Positions 8,305-16,742 of a stretch of 64,000 nucleotides of DNA are shown here, in pieces. The notes below the pieces were generated by a model. The model was not told where the DNA came from, ran no database searches, and worked only from the letters and a program-made list of their open reading frames with translations. The position numbers were made by a program, and so were the translations under genes. The DNA comes from Entomomonas moraniae. Its GTDB lineage: Bacteria > Pseudomonadota > Gammaproteobacteria > Pseudomonadales > Pseudomonadaceae. Where the stretch lies: positions 496,001-560,000 of the forward strand of contig NZ_CP029822.1 in the NCBI RefSeq assembly GCF_003991975.1, in the 5' to 3' direction. Each line of letters opens with the position of its first letter. The stretch's first letter is position 1.

Positions 8305-10245
8305 ATGCCGATGATAGAGGTGTCTAATCTAACCAAATATTTTGGGGAGGCGGCTAATCGCGTTGCTGTTTTAAACGAAGTTAATTTATCTATCGAGTCT
8401 GGAGAGTTTATCGCGATTATTGGACAATCAGGCTCAGGAAAAACAACCTTAATGAATACATTAGGTTGTTTAGATACGCCTTCATCAGGTTCTTATAAGA
8501 TTGATGGACGAGAAGTCAGTTCTCTATCTTCTAATGAATTAGCAAAAATAAGGGGCGAGAAGTTTGGTTTTATTTTTCAGCGCTATAACTTATTATCGAG
8601 TTTATCTGCTCTAGATAATGTCGCATTGCCTGCTATCTATTTAGGTATTGGCCACGCCCAGCGTGTGAGTAGGGCTAAAAAATTACTGACAGATTTAGGC
8701 CTAGGCGATAAGCTAAAAAATAAACCTCATGAGTTATCAGGTGGACAACAACAACGGGTAAGTATTGCTCGAGCCCTGATGAACGGTGGTCAGATTATTT
8801 TAGCAGATGAACCGACAGGGGCTTTAGATTCTCAAAGTGGTAAGATGGTCATGCAGGTTTTAACAGAGCTACATCGGTTAAACCATACCATTATTTTAGT
8901 GACACATGACCCGCAAATTGCTAAGTATGCACATCGTGTAATAGAAATAAAAGACGGTAATATCATCTCAGATATAAGAAAGCATCCTTTAGAAGAAAAC
9001 AATGTAAAAGAAAAACCAGCCAAACGAAAATATAACTCCTTTATTTTTTACAAAGATCAGTTAGTCGAGTCATTTAAAATGTCTATTCAAGCCATTTTAG
9101 CGCATAAACTACGTTCTATACTGACAATGCTTGGTATTATTATTGGTATTGCCTCTGTTGTTTCAGTTGTGGCTTTAGGGCGAGGGTCCCAAGAAAAAAT
9201 ACTTGCAGATATTAGCTCGTTAGGCACGGATACGATTACGATTTACCCAGGTAGTGGCGCTGGGGATATTTATTCAGGTAAAGTAACTTCCTTGAGCGTT
9301 GATGATGCGCAAGAGCTTGCAAAGCTAAATTACTTAGGGGGCGTAAGCCCAACTGCTTCAGCCTCTGGCGTTTTAGTGTTTAATAATGTCTCTGTTAATG
9401 CACAGGTAGCCGGTGTTAATGAACAATATGCAAATATCAAGGGGCTGAAAATAGCCACAGGGCGTTTTTTTAATAAAGAAGATGTTATCAACAATAATGC
9501 GGTTGTAGTGATCGATAATAATACAAAAAAACGCCTATTTCCGTCATCTAATGCCATAGGTAAAGTGGTTTTGTTTAATAAACAACCGCTAGAGATTATT
9601 GGAGTTACCGCACCTAGTTCTGGCTTTATGGCGGGAAGTAATAATTTAGAGTTGTGGATTCCATATACGACTGTAATGACTAGGGTTTCAGGGAATCAGA
9701 ATATTACTTCGATCATAGTAAAAGTTAAAGAGAGTTTAAGTGCGCAAATAGCCGATCAAGGCCTTAAAAAGTTTTTGGCCGTTAAACATGGGACAGAAGA
9801 TTTTTATACAGCAAGTATGGATTCGATAAAACAGACAATACAGAGTACGACAAATACTATGACCTTGCTCATATCTTGTATTGCTTTGATCTCTCTAGTG
9901 GTGGGTGGGATTGGTGTAATGAATATCATGCTAGTATCTGTCACGGAGAGAACTAAAGAAATTGGTGTAAGAATGGCTATCGGGGCTAGAGAGTATAGTA
10001 TCTTAGAGCAATTCTTAATTGAGGCCGTTTTAATTTGTTTAATCGGTGGTGGTTTAGGTATTGGTCTTTCTTATTTGATTGGCTTTATCTTTAGCTACTT
10101 ACTCGAGGGTTTCCCCTTTTTATTTTCATTAGACTCCATTATTGTAGCGCTTTGTTGTTCTAGCGTAATTGGCATTGTTTTCGGTTTTATGCCCGCACGT
10201 AATGCCTCAAGATTAAATCCCATCGTTGCTCTTTCTCGAGAGTAA
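8305..10245 (+). CDS. macB: MacB-like ABC exporter, fused ATPase and permease
   Basis: 646 residues, the normal MacB length. The ATPase domain (1-225) has Walker A GQSGSGKTT, signature LSGGQQQR and Walker B ILADEPTGALD. The first transmembrane helix is near residue 270 (ILTMLGIIIGIASVVSVVALG), followed by a large periplasmic domain (about 300-510) and three C-terminal helices with the FtsX-type motif ERTKEIGVRMAIGA. It is a mechanotransmission pump working with MacA and TolC. No TolC-family gene lies next to it, so an outer-membrane channel from elsewhere is needed. Confidence 0.92.
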   Translation: MPMIEVSNLTKYFGEAANRVAVLNEVNLSIESGEFIAIIGQSGSGKTTLMNTLGCLDTPSSGSYKIDGREVSSLSSNELAKIRGEKFGFIFQRYNLLSSLSALDNVALPAIYLGIGHAQRVSRAKKLLTDLGLGDKLKNKPHELSGGQQQRVSIARALMNGGQIILADEPTGALDSQSGKMVMQVLTELHRLNHTIILVTHDPQIAKYAHRVIEIKDGNIISDIRKHPLEENNVKEKPAKRKYNSFIFYKDQLVESFKMSIQAILAHKLRSILTMLGIIIGIASVVSVVALGRGSQEKILADISSLGTDTITIYPGSGAGDIYSGKVTSLSVDDAQELAKLNYLGGVSPTASASGVLVFNNVSVNAQVAGVNEQYANIKGLKIATGRFFNKEDVINNNAVVVIDNNTKKRLFPSSNAIGKVVLFNKQPLEIIGVTAPSSGFMAGSNNLELWIPYTTVMTRVSGNQNITSIIVKVKESLSAQIADQGLKKFLAVKHGTEDFYTASMDSIKQTIQSTTNTMTLLISCIALISLVVGGIGVMNIMLVSVTERTKEIGVRMAIGAREYSILEQFLIEAVLICLIGGGLGIGLSYLIGFIFSYLLEGFPFLFSLDSIIVALCCSSVIGIVFGFMPARNASRLNPIVALSRE

Positions 10246-10573
10246 GCTTTGCTATCGTTTAACTTATGACTTTAAGGAAATTAACGGCTTAATTGTATGG
10301 AGAACAATAATTTTTCCTAAAAGAATTACGTTAAGTAAATTTAACGCAATCAATAAGGGTAAGTAAGAACTCGATTAAACACACATAAGAACTGAGAGTT
10401 AGATGACACTAAATCTAATTTATTGTTTGATAAATATCATTGTAAGGCTGATTTTACCAAGCTATCATACGGCAGTTTAATTTAAACGGTTATACAATAA
10501 TACACAGTAAGCTACATCGTGAGTTTACTGATATTTTTTTAAGAAGTTTGTAATCAAAGGGGTTGGTTGTTAC
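10246..10573. other. Intergenic region, no gene seen
   Basis: 328 bases between macB and the yjfK-like operon. It is AT-rich and I found no ORF, RNA gene or clear terminator. The promoter of the next operon should lie here. Confidence 0.4.
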
Positions 10574-11221
10574 ATGAGTTGGTTTAGTAATTTGTTTAAG
10601 TCATCCTCTGCAACAGAGGCGACGGATAGTCAGAAGGATAACCTTCCTCCTATTTTAAAAAAACTACGAATAAAAAATACTGTTTCAATTACTGCTTCCT
10701 GTGAAGCTGAGTTGAAAGGTTTTCGTGAGTTTACTTATAGCCCGCTGCCACAGCGTATTTTTAGTATCGGTAGTCTTTCAATTGCACAACAAACAGTGTA
10801 CCGCTATTACTTGTGGGATGACGAGACGTGGTTACAAGTCAGCTATGATAAAAATGCTCCAGAAAAATCAATAGAAATTATTTTATTTTATTGGCTTAGA
10901 TCAAAAACATTGACATCCAGTGAATTAACGGATGAAGTAAAGCTACCACTGTCTAAACAGCAATGGGAACATCAAGGCAAAGTCTTTGAGCGATGCTGGA
11001 ATACGGCTATAAAAAATGATATTCCTACCGTAGAACATGTTGTAAATAAAGACGAGTCATACAGTGTACATTTTGAGCAAATGATTTTTAGTCGCAAGTT
11101 AACACCAGCGAGAAAAGAGTACTGGTTTTACTCTTTAGAGAAGGGTGAAACAGATAATACGTATTTACAAATGATTGCTCAAGGTTTTTCGTTAGATCTT
11201 GCAGAGCTTTGTGTTAATTGA
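10574..11221 (+). CDS. yjfK: DUF2491 family protein (YjfK-like)
   Basis: 215-residue cytosolic protein of the DUF2491/YjfK family, function unknown. After a short Ser/Thr-rich N-terminus the conserved fold contains LPQRIFSIGSLSIAQQ and FYWLRSKTLTSSEL. The next two genes encode a YjfM-like and a YjfC-like protein, as in the E. coli yjfI-yjfJ-yjfK-yjfL-yjfM-yjfC cluster, which supports the call. Here yjfI, the PspA-like yjfJ and yjfL are absent from the immediate neighbourhood. Confidence 0.75.
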   Translation: MSWFSNLFKSSSATEATDSQKDNLPPILKKLRIKNTVSITASCEAELKGFREFTYSPLPQRIFSIGSLSIAQQTVYRYYLWDDETWLQVSYDKNAPEKSIEIILFYWLRSKTLTSSELTDEVKLPLSKQQWEHQGKVFERCWNTAIKNDIPTVEHVVNKDESYSVHFEQMIFSRKLTPARKEYWFYSLEKGETDNTYLQMIAQGFSLDLAELCVN

Positions 11222-11234
11222 ATTAAGGAAAATT

Positions 11235-12017
11235 ATGAAACGCAGTAAAGCAGTCCAATTACTTTTAATCAGTGCAACTCCTTTTTATTTAACAGCCTGT
11301 AATCAGCAAGAACATAACCTTAAAACCGTAACTGAGGTTAAAAACTATAAAGATTTACAAGACTGTTTAGATGATAAACAAAATCCTTTAGTTTGCTCAA
11401 AAGCGTATACAGCTGTTAAAGATCTAGAGAAGAAAAATCCATTAATTTACGATAGTAAAGAAAATTGTCTGAAAGATTTTGATGATGATTTATGTGTTGA
11501 TGATACGAACTCTACATCCTCCGGTTCAACAACGCATAGAACCTATGCTCGCTCCTCTGGTTTCCAACTCTCCAGCACCCGAGAAATTGTTGTGGATAAG
11601 CAAGGTAATACCATTGACCCAGTGGTGGATGACTATGCTCGCTCAATTGCTCAAAAAGAATCGCAATATATAGTAGAACCGCTCTATAAACCGAGAGAAG
11701 GGCGTAGTCCTACTAACCTGAGTGCAGCAACAGAAAGTAGTGGGATTCACGCTTCATCAACAGGCTCAACCTCACATGTCGTTGGCGCTGCTGTCACAGG
11801 GGCTGCTGCTGGCTATATGGCCAACAAAATGATGGCTAATAAAGACAGCTCCTTTTCTTTTACAGAAAGGGCACAAAACCAGCCAAGTGTTAAGCGTTAT
11901 GGTTCTGGTGGAGCTTATAAGAACTCAAGCTCTTCTTCAAAAACTTATCGTAGTAGCTCATCAAGTTATCGTAGTGGCTTTTCAAGGTCATACAGCCGTA
12001 GTTACTTTGGGGGCTAA
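11235..12017 (+). CDS. yjfM: DUF1190 lipoprotein (YjfM-like)
   Basis: 260-residue predicted lipoprotein. The start at 11235 is chosen because AAGGAA stands just before it and the protein then begins with a lipoprotein signal ending in the lipobox LTAC (about residue 23). Conserved features of DUF1190/UPF0441 proteins follow: a DCL.....PL.CS-type Cys pattern, a glycine-zipper-like stretch (GAAVTGAAAGYMANKMM) and a Ser/Tyr/Arg-rich tail ending GFSRSYSRSYFGG. It starts 13 bases after yjfK and abuts the yjfC start directly. Function unknown; envelope location is likely. Confidence 0.75.
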   Translation: MKRSKAVQLLLISATPFYLTACNQQEHNLKTVTEVKNYKDLQDCLDDKQNPLVCSKAYTAVKDLEKKNPLIYDSKENCLKDFDDDLCVDDTNSTSSGSTTHRTYARSSGFQLSSTREIVVDKQGNTIDPVVDDYARSIAQKESQYIVEPLYKPREGRSPTNLSAATESSGIHASSTGSTSHVVGAAVTGAAAGYMANKMMANKDSSFSFTERAQNQPSVKRYGSGGAYKNSSSSSKTYRSSSSSYRSGFSRSYSRSYFGG

Positions 12018-13175
12018 ATGAAGCGAGTTATAAGTTCACCGAGAGAAAATTGGCAAGGTATTGCTGAGTCATTAGGTTTTTCTTTTCACAGTATTGGCGG
12101 TGCACCTTATTGGGATGAAACAGCCTACTACCAATTTACACTTCAGCAAATTGAGCAGGATTTAGAGAAGCCTACTGAAGAGCTTCATGAAATGTGCATG
12201 AGCTTGGTGGCTGATGCTGTTAAAGATGAGCTGTTATTAAAACGCTTAGCTATTCCCGAGGATTATTGGCAATATATTGCGGATACTTGGAAAAATGGAA
12301 GCCCACATCTTTATGGGCGTATGGACTTTTCGTATGATGGACGCTCTGCTGCTAAATTGTTAGAGCTAAATTATGATACGCCAACCTCGTTATATGAAAG
12401 TGCTTTTTTTCAACTGGTTTGGTTAGAGCAGCAAATTGCTGCGGATCAACTACCCCACCATTCAGATCAGTTTAATTCGATCCAGGAAAAGTTGACGTTA
12501 GCTTTTCAATTAAATAACTTTGCACAACCATTTTATTTCTCCGCAGTAGGCGATTCAGAAGAGGATCAAGGCACTATTGCCTATTTTAGAGACATTGCTG
12601 AGGGGGTAGGATTAGTTACCCGTAATATCAATGTTGAAGATATTGGGTTGAACAAGCAGGGGCTTTTTGTTGACTTAGACGATGAACCAATAAAAACATT
12701 GTTCAAACTATATCCTTGGGAGTTTATGTTTGAAGATGATTTTGGTAAAGCCATTATGAGTAGTCAAACTTGTTTTGTTGAGCCTGCGTGGAAAGCGATT
12801 TTATCTAATAAAGGTATTCTCGCATTGTTATGGGAGAAGTTTCCTAATCATCCTAATTTACTCCCTTGTTTTATGGATCAAGATCCTACCTCAAAGCTTC
12901 CGTCTGGTTGGGTTCGTAAACCCTTTTTATCAAGAGAGGGAGCTAATGTAGAAATTTGCACTCATGATGCGCAACGTATTGAGGAAGATGGGCCTTATAT
13001 AAACTCACCTTTTGTGCGGCAGGCTTTTTGTCCGTTACCTTGTTTTGAAAAAAATTATACGCTAGTGGGTAGTTGGGTTGTAGGCGATCTTGCAGCCGGA
13101 ATAGGTATTCGCGAAGACGATACGCTAATTACTAAAGATACTAGCCGTTTTTTACCCCATATTATTTTAGATTAA
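12018..13175 (+). CDS. yjfC: Glutathionylspermidine synthase-like ATP-grasp protein (YjfC-like)
   Basis: 385 residues of the glutathionylspermidine-synthetase-type ATP-grasp family (YjfC/YgiC group). Typical segments are FSYDGRSAAKLLELNYDTPTSLYES (N-terminal substrate domain), LFKLYPWEFMFEDDFG, and the ATP-binding WVRKPFLSREGANVEI. It probably ligates an amine or peptide to a carboxylate using ATP, but for YjfC the true substrate is unknown. The ATG follows the yjfM stop without a gap, and the stop overlaps the start of the next gene (TAATG). Confidence 0.8.
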   Translation: MKRVISSPRENWQGIAESLGFSFHSIGGAPYWDETAYYQFTLQQIEQDLEKPTEELHEMCMSLVADAVKDELLLKRLAIPEDYWQYIADTWKNGSPHLYGRMDFSYDGRSAAKLLELNYDTPTSLYESAFFQLVWLEQQIAADQLPHHSDQFNSIQEKLTLAFQLNNFAQPFYFSAVGDSEEDQGTIAYFRDIAEGVGLVTRNINVEDIGLNKQGLFVDLDDEPIKTLFKLYPWEFMFEDDFGKAIMSSQTCFVEPAWKAILSNKGILALLWEKFPNHPNLLPCFMDQDPTSKLPSGWVRKPFLSREGANVEICTHDAQRIEEDGPYINSPFVRQAFCPLPCFEKNYTLVGSWVVGDLAAGIGIREDDTLITKDTSRFLPHIILD

Positions 13176-14188
13176 TGATAATGAAAAAATTAGTTATTTT
13201 AATGGCCTATACTGTAACCAGTATCTTCTCCTTATTAGCGTTATCTGGCTGCGGAGATGGTGAAAAAACAGTTGATCAAGATGATAAAATTTCATTGGTA
13301 TTCGATTATAAGGTATCCAGCGGTTTGCTTGATAGAGTTCATCGTGATATGGATACATTACTAACCAGTCAAAATATCAAGTTAGGAAATAACCATCAGT
13401 TTTTAATCAGTGAAAAAACAGGGGATAATATAGTTACCTTTTATCTTCCCGCAAACAGTATAGATCAATCAAAGAAAAATATATTAACTGAAAAATTCAA
13501 AAAAATTCAGCAAGAGTATAATCAATATCTTTATGATAAAGCACATAATATAGGCGATATTTATAAACTAAGTTTTGATACGTCTTTTTCATCAAATTAT
13601 AGTAGCATGATTGACATGCTAGTAGCTAAAAATGGACAAAAAGAGGCCTATGAAGCAGCGGCTAAACCATATATTAAGCACTATGAATCGATAGTGACAA
13701 TGGGGAGCCAGCATGAGTTAGTATCAAGTTTTCAAGGTTTAGTGTTAGCTAAAGCTTGTGCCGTAGAAATCAACGGACTGCCTAAGATTAATTATACAAC
13801 ATTAGATCTTTCAAGGTTCATACAAAAACAACGTGTATTACCTAACAACAGCTTTTATGAGGCACGCTTGGTGCTTAAAAATGCTGTGTTAACAGATGCT
13901 AGTGGTCAGTTTGATAAATTTATAAGTGAGCAGCCAGACGTCCGCAGGATTGTTCTTGTTCCTTATTTTACAAGCTCTTCTTATTATCAACAAAAACCTG
14001 TAGCAAATAGCGCTAAGGTTTATATTGTGTATGAGATGATAAAATCCGAAAAATTTAATGATACAAAAACAATGAAGTCCTGTAGTCAACCTCCTGAACT
14101 ACTGCGTGCAAAACCTACGTATGAGGATAAGCAACTACACCATTTAATAGGCTATCAATTTGATCTGTATGCTGATCATAAAAAATGA
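13175..14188 (+). CDS. Predicted lipoprotein of unknown function
   Basis: 337 residues, not recognised. The N-terminus is a lipoprotein signal with lipobox LSGC near residue 26, so the mature protein should be membrane-anchored. The rest is mixed alpha/beta with many Lys, Asn and Ser, and no motif I can name. The start overlaps the yjfC stop (TAATG); a second ATG at 13181 is equally possible. The overlap makes it the last gene of the yjfK-M-C operon, perhaps an envelope partner of the DUF1190 lipoprotein. Confidence 0.6.
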   Translation: MIMKKLVILMAYTVTSIFSLLALSGCGDGEKTVDQDDKISLVFDYKVSSGLLDRVHRDMDTLLTSQNIKLGNNHQFLISEKTGDNIVTFYLPANSIDQSKKNILTEKFKKIQQEYNQYLYDKAHNIGDIYKLSFDTSFSSNYSSMIDMLVAKNGQKEAYEAAAKPYIKHYESIVTMGSQHELVSSFQGLVLAKACAVEINGLPKINYTTLDLSRFIQKQRVLPNNSFYEARLVLKNAVLTDASGQFDKFISEQPDVRRIVLVPYFTSSSYYQQKPVANSAKVYIVYEMIKSEKFNDTKTMKSCSQPPELLRAKPTYEDKQLHHLIGYQFDLYADHKK

Positions 14189-14361
14189 AGTATTAACTTT
14201 TAAATGAGCTAGTTAGATTCGTCTTGCTGCCTGTTACAAATAGGTAAAGGGCTCCAAGCAAAATAGGAAGATCCTATATCATCTTCTTATCCACCTGAGT
14301 ACTACATATCCAACTAACTGCATTAATTAAAATGTCATAGTAGTTAGTGCCTTTCTTATAG

Positions 14362-14469
14362 AACCATATCGAAGAAAGTAAAGTAAAACGTATTTATCAA
14401 TGGTATAACTACTGTGAGAATTTGAAAGACGTCTGGGAACAGTGGAAATATATTAAAGGACTACTATAA
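14362..14469 (+). pseudogene. Degenerate 3' end of a tyrosine integrase gene
   Basis: A short frame reads N-H-I-E-E-S-K-V-K-R-I-Y-Q-W-Y-N-Y and ends W-K-Y-I-K-G-L-L-stop at 14469. This matches the last ~36 residues of the integrase at 46,295 (NHTEENKVKRVYQRHNY, then an E-A-W-E-E-L-type end), including the catalytic tyrosine region. No upstream coding part survives. The surrounding 14,189-14,701 is otherwise non-coding. It marks an old integrative element now lost. Confidence 0.7.
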
Positions 14470-14701
14470 CTTTACTTTTATTAGTCGCCTCCACTAAAAT
14501 TATAGTGGGCTCAATAGTTAAAAAACTGGGCTAATGTTGTGGGCGATCATGACTTGACAACGAGTTGCTTTTTTATAAACGAATATATCTGACCACTTTA
14601 AAACAAGTGAAATAATCTATCTTAATGGTATTCTTCATTTTTGTGCAGCCATGTCTTAAAAATGAAAAAAACATTAAATAGCTAAGCATAGGAATTGTTT
14701 T

Positions 14702-15466
14702 ATGAAAGTACAAAGAGTTATTTTAGACCTATTACTTGTCTCCAGCATTGCAACCATGAGTTATGGGGCATTTGCTAAATCAACTATCTACCATCCTTAT
14801 TTAACTAAAGACAGCGTAGCTGATAGCCTAGCTCTACTTCCCAAACCACCTGCCGTTGACAGTATAAGTTTTTTACGAGACAAAGAAGCCTATGAGGAAG
14901 GGCAGAGTTTAAAAAATACACCACGTTGGGTGGTAGCCAGCGAAGATGCTAACTCATCAGCCGATAACGTAGGTGAACCATTCGCCAAAGCCCTTGGTAT
15001 CAATATTACAGAAAAAAATACCCCCGATACCTACCGCTTATTGCGTAATTTACGACTAGACTCAAAGCAGGGTACGCGTGCGGCTAAACTATACTATAAC
15101 CGAGAAAGACCTTATGTCATGTTTAAAAGCGCTACTTGTTACCCACCTTCAGAAAAACGTCTCAGCAAAGAAGGTTCTTACCCATCAGGCCATACTACCT
15201 ATGGTTGGGCTACCGCTTTAATATTGGCTGAAATTATGCCAGAACGTCAAAATGAAATCCTAAAACGAGGCTACGATTTTGGACAAAGTCGTGTTATTTG
15301 TGGTTACCATTGGCAAAGTGATGTTGATGCAGGCCGCATTATTGGGTCAGAAATAGTCGCTAGGTTACATGCAGAGCCCGCGTTTCAAAAAGACCTAGAT
15401 AAAGCCAAGCAAGAACTACATGTAGGTTTAAATTATTCATCACATACTCAATTTAAAAATAAGTAG
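14702..15466 (+). CDS. Class A non-specific acid phosphatase (PhoN-like)
   Basis: 254-residue secreted phosphatase of the PAP2 superfamily. A signal peptide covers residues 1-25 (cut after A-F-A). The three catalytic motifs are complete: KLYYNRERP (129-137), YPSGH (160-164) and SRVICGYHWQSDVD (196-209). These supply the Lys/Arg phosphate-binding residues, the acid/base His of PSGH and the nucleophile His203. It releases phosphate from organic phosphomonoesters in the periplasm. AGGA lies 8 bases before the ATG. It is a single gene, convergent with the diiron-oxygenase gene. Confidence 0.92.
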   Translation: MKVQRVILDLLLVSSIATMSYGAFAKSTIYHPYLTKDSVADSLALLPKPPAVDSISFLRDKEAYEEGQSLKNTPRWVVASEDANSSADNVGEPFAKALGINITEKNTPDTYRLLRNLRLDSKQGTRAAKLYYNRERPYVMFKSATCYPPSEKRLSKEGSYPSGHTTYGWATALILAEIMPERQNEILKRGYDFGQSRVICGYHWQSDVDAGRIIGSEIVARLHAEPAFQKDLDKAKQELHVGLNYSSHTQFKNK

Positions 15467-15574
15467 GTTGATAACTTGAAGAAAGCTCTCTATTAAAGGT
15501 GGGGCAGATCAAAACCTACAGCAATATTTTAGTGATTCATTTGTGCTAAATGATATCGTGTTGTAAGTAAAATT

Positions 15575-16639
15575 TTATATTCCACGTAAATGCTTACTTG
15601 GTCTATTGGTATTGATATCTTCTAGTAAGGTTATTGTGTCCGTAATAATTTGCTGATAGATATCTTCCTCATCTTTGAATGTAGAGTCTAGCCATGGAGC
15701 GTAATGATGTAGTGTGCGGTTAGTAATTAAGCCGTTTTTTTGTAATGTTTTCGCTAATTGAAAAAACATTTTTCCTGAATCGGTTTGTTCACCTAAGTGG
15801 TATTTATGAGTTATTTTTATTGCATTCACTTGGTCAAATCCTAGCTCTTTATAAAACTGTATAATTTTCTCTGGTGCAAAAGTTGACTGCCAGAATTGGT
15901 CAAAACAATACCATGCCCAGTCTTCAGCCTCATTACGATCACTTTTATTGAGTGTATCTAATTGCTGTAGCCAGTCAATGCCAAATTTATGATGAGAGGC
16001 TTCGTCAGACATGACGAGTCGGCAAAGTCTTTGTAATGCGGGGTCTTTAGATTTTCTTGTGAAATAAGAGAGGCTCGACATACCCAAACCTTCTAAAATG
16101 ACTTGTACACCAACAATCTGCAAGTGTATACGTGGTGCATTAATTATTTTGCTTAGTAAATTTTTATAAACTGATCTGATGGGAACAGGAGCTTGAAAGC
16201 GATGTGTTATGTATTGATTAAAACCAGAAATATGCCGCGCCTCTTCTCGAGCTTGGTTAAGGGCATATTCAACAGCACTAAAATTAGCGAGCATCTTTGA
16301 TAAGTTAACGCAGGCAAAAGTAGCTGCTTGCTCCGCATAGAGCATGCCCGTTACCATTTTTGCAGCATAAGTATTTATGTAGAGCAGTTTTTGCTCGGTA
16401 TTTAAAATATTGCCTAAAGGCCCTTGTAACTCAGGAAAGTTTGATTCATCTAAAAGAGCTTGCTTGTGGCAGTCAAAGCCATCAGTAAAGTCTAAATAGG
16501 CGCTATCCTTAGGGTTCCAATACCGTTTATGAGTATTAATTAAGTAGTTATCAAATGCATTAAGTGCTTGGCTAAAATGAGGATTTTCAATAATATCAGG
16601 TGAGTCTGTTGTTTGCGCTTTTTCAAAAAAAATAGTCAT
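15575..16639 (-). CDS. Ferritin-like diiron oxygenase
   Basis: 354 residues from the ATG at 16639, chosen because AAGG stands ahead of it; an upstream TTG has no site. The helical core carries a complete diiron ligand set: E103 (AEQAATFAC), EEARH at 132-136, E183 (ILEGLGM) and DEASHH at 212-217. This pattern is that of AurF-like N-oxygenases and related ferritin-like monooxygenases. It lies downstream of the carrier-protein and acyl-AMP-ligase genes on the same strand, separated from them by an autotransporter gene. It may therefore oxidise a carrier-bound acid or amine. The exact substrate is unknown. Confidence 0.75.
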   Translation of the reverse strand: MTIFFEKAQTTDSPDIIENPHFSQALNAFDNYLINTHKRYWNPKDSAYLDFTDGFDCHKQALLDESNFPELQGPLGNILNTEQKLLYINTYAAKMVTGMLYAEQAATFACVNLSKMLANFSAVEYALNQAREEARHISGFNQYITHRFQAPVPIRSVYKNLLSKIINAPRIHLQIVGVQVILEGLGMSSLSYFTRKSKDPALQRLCRLVMSDEASHHKFGIDWLQQLDTLNKSDRNEAEDWAWYCFDQFWQSTFAPEKIIQFYKELGFDQVNAIKITHKYHLGEQTDSGKMFFQLAKTLQKNGLITNRTLHHYAPWLDSTFKDEEDIYQQIITDTITLLEDINTNRPSKHLRGI

Positions 16640-16742
16640 GTTTAGAACCTTAATGCCTTGCAAAGAGAGACGATAACTATACTATAGAATACTTTGGTGT
16701 TCACTGTTAATCCTTTAACTGTGTCACAAAGTGTCTATATTG

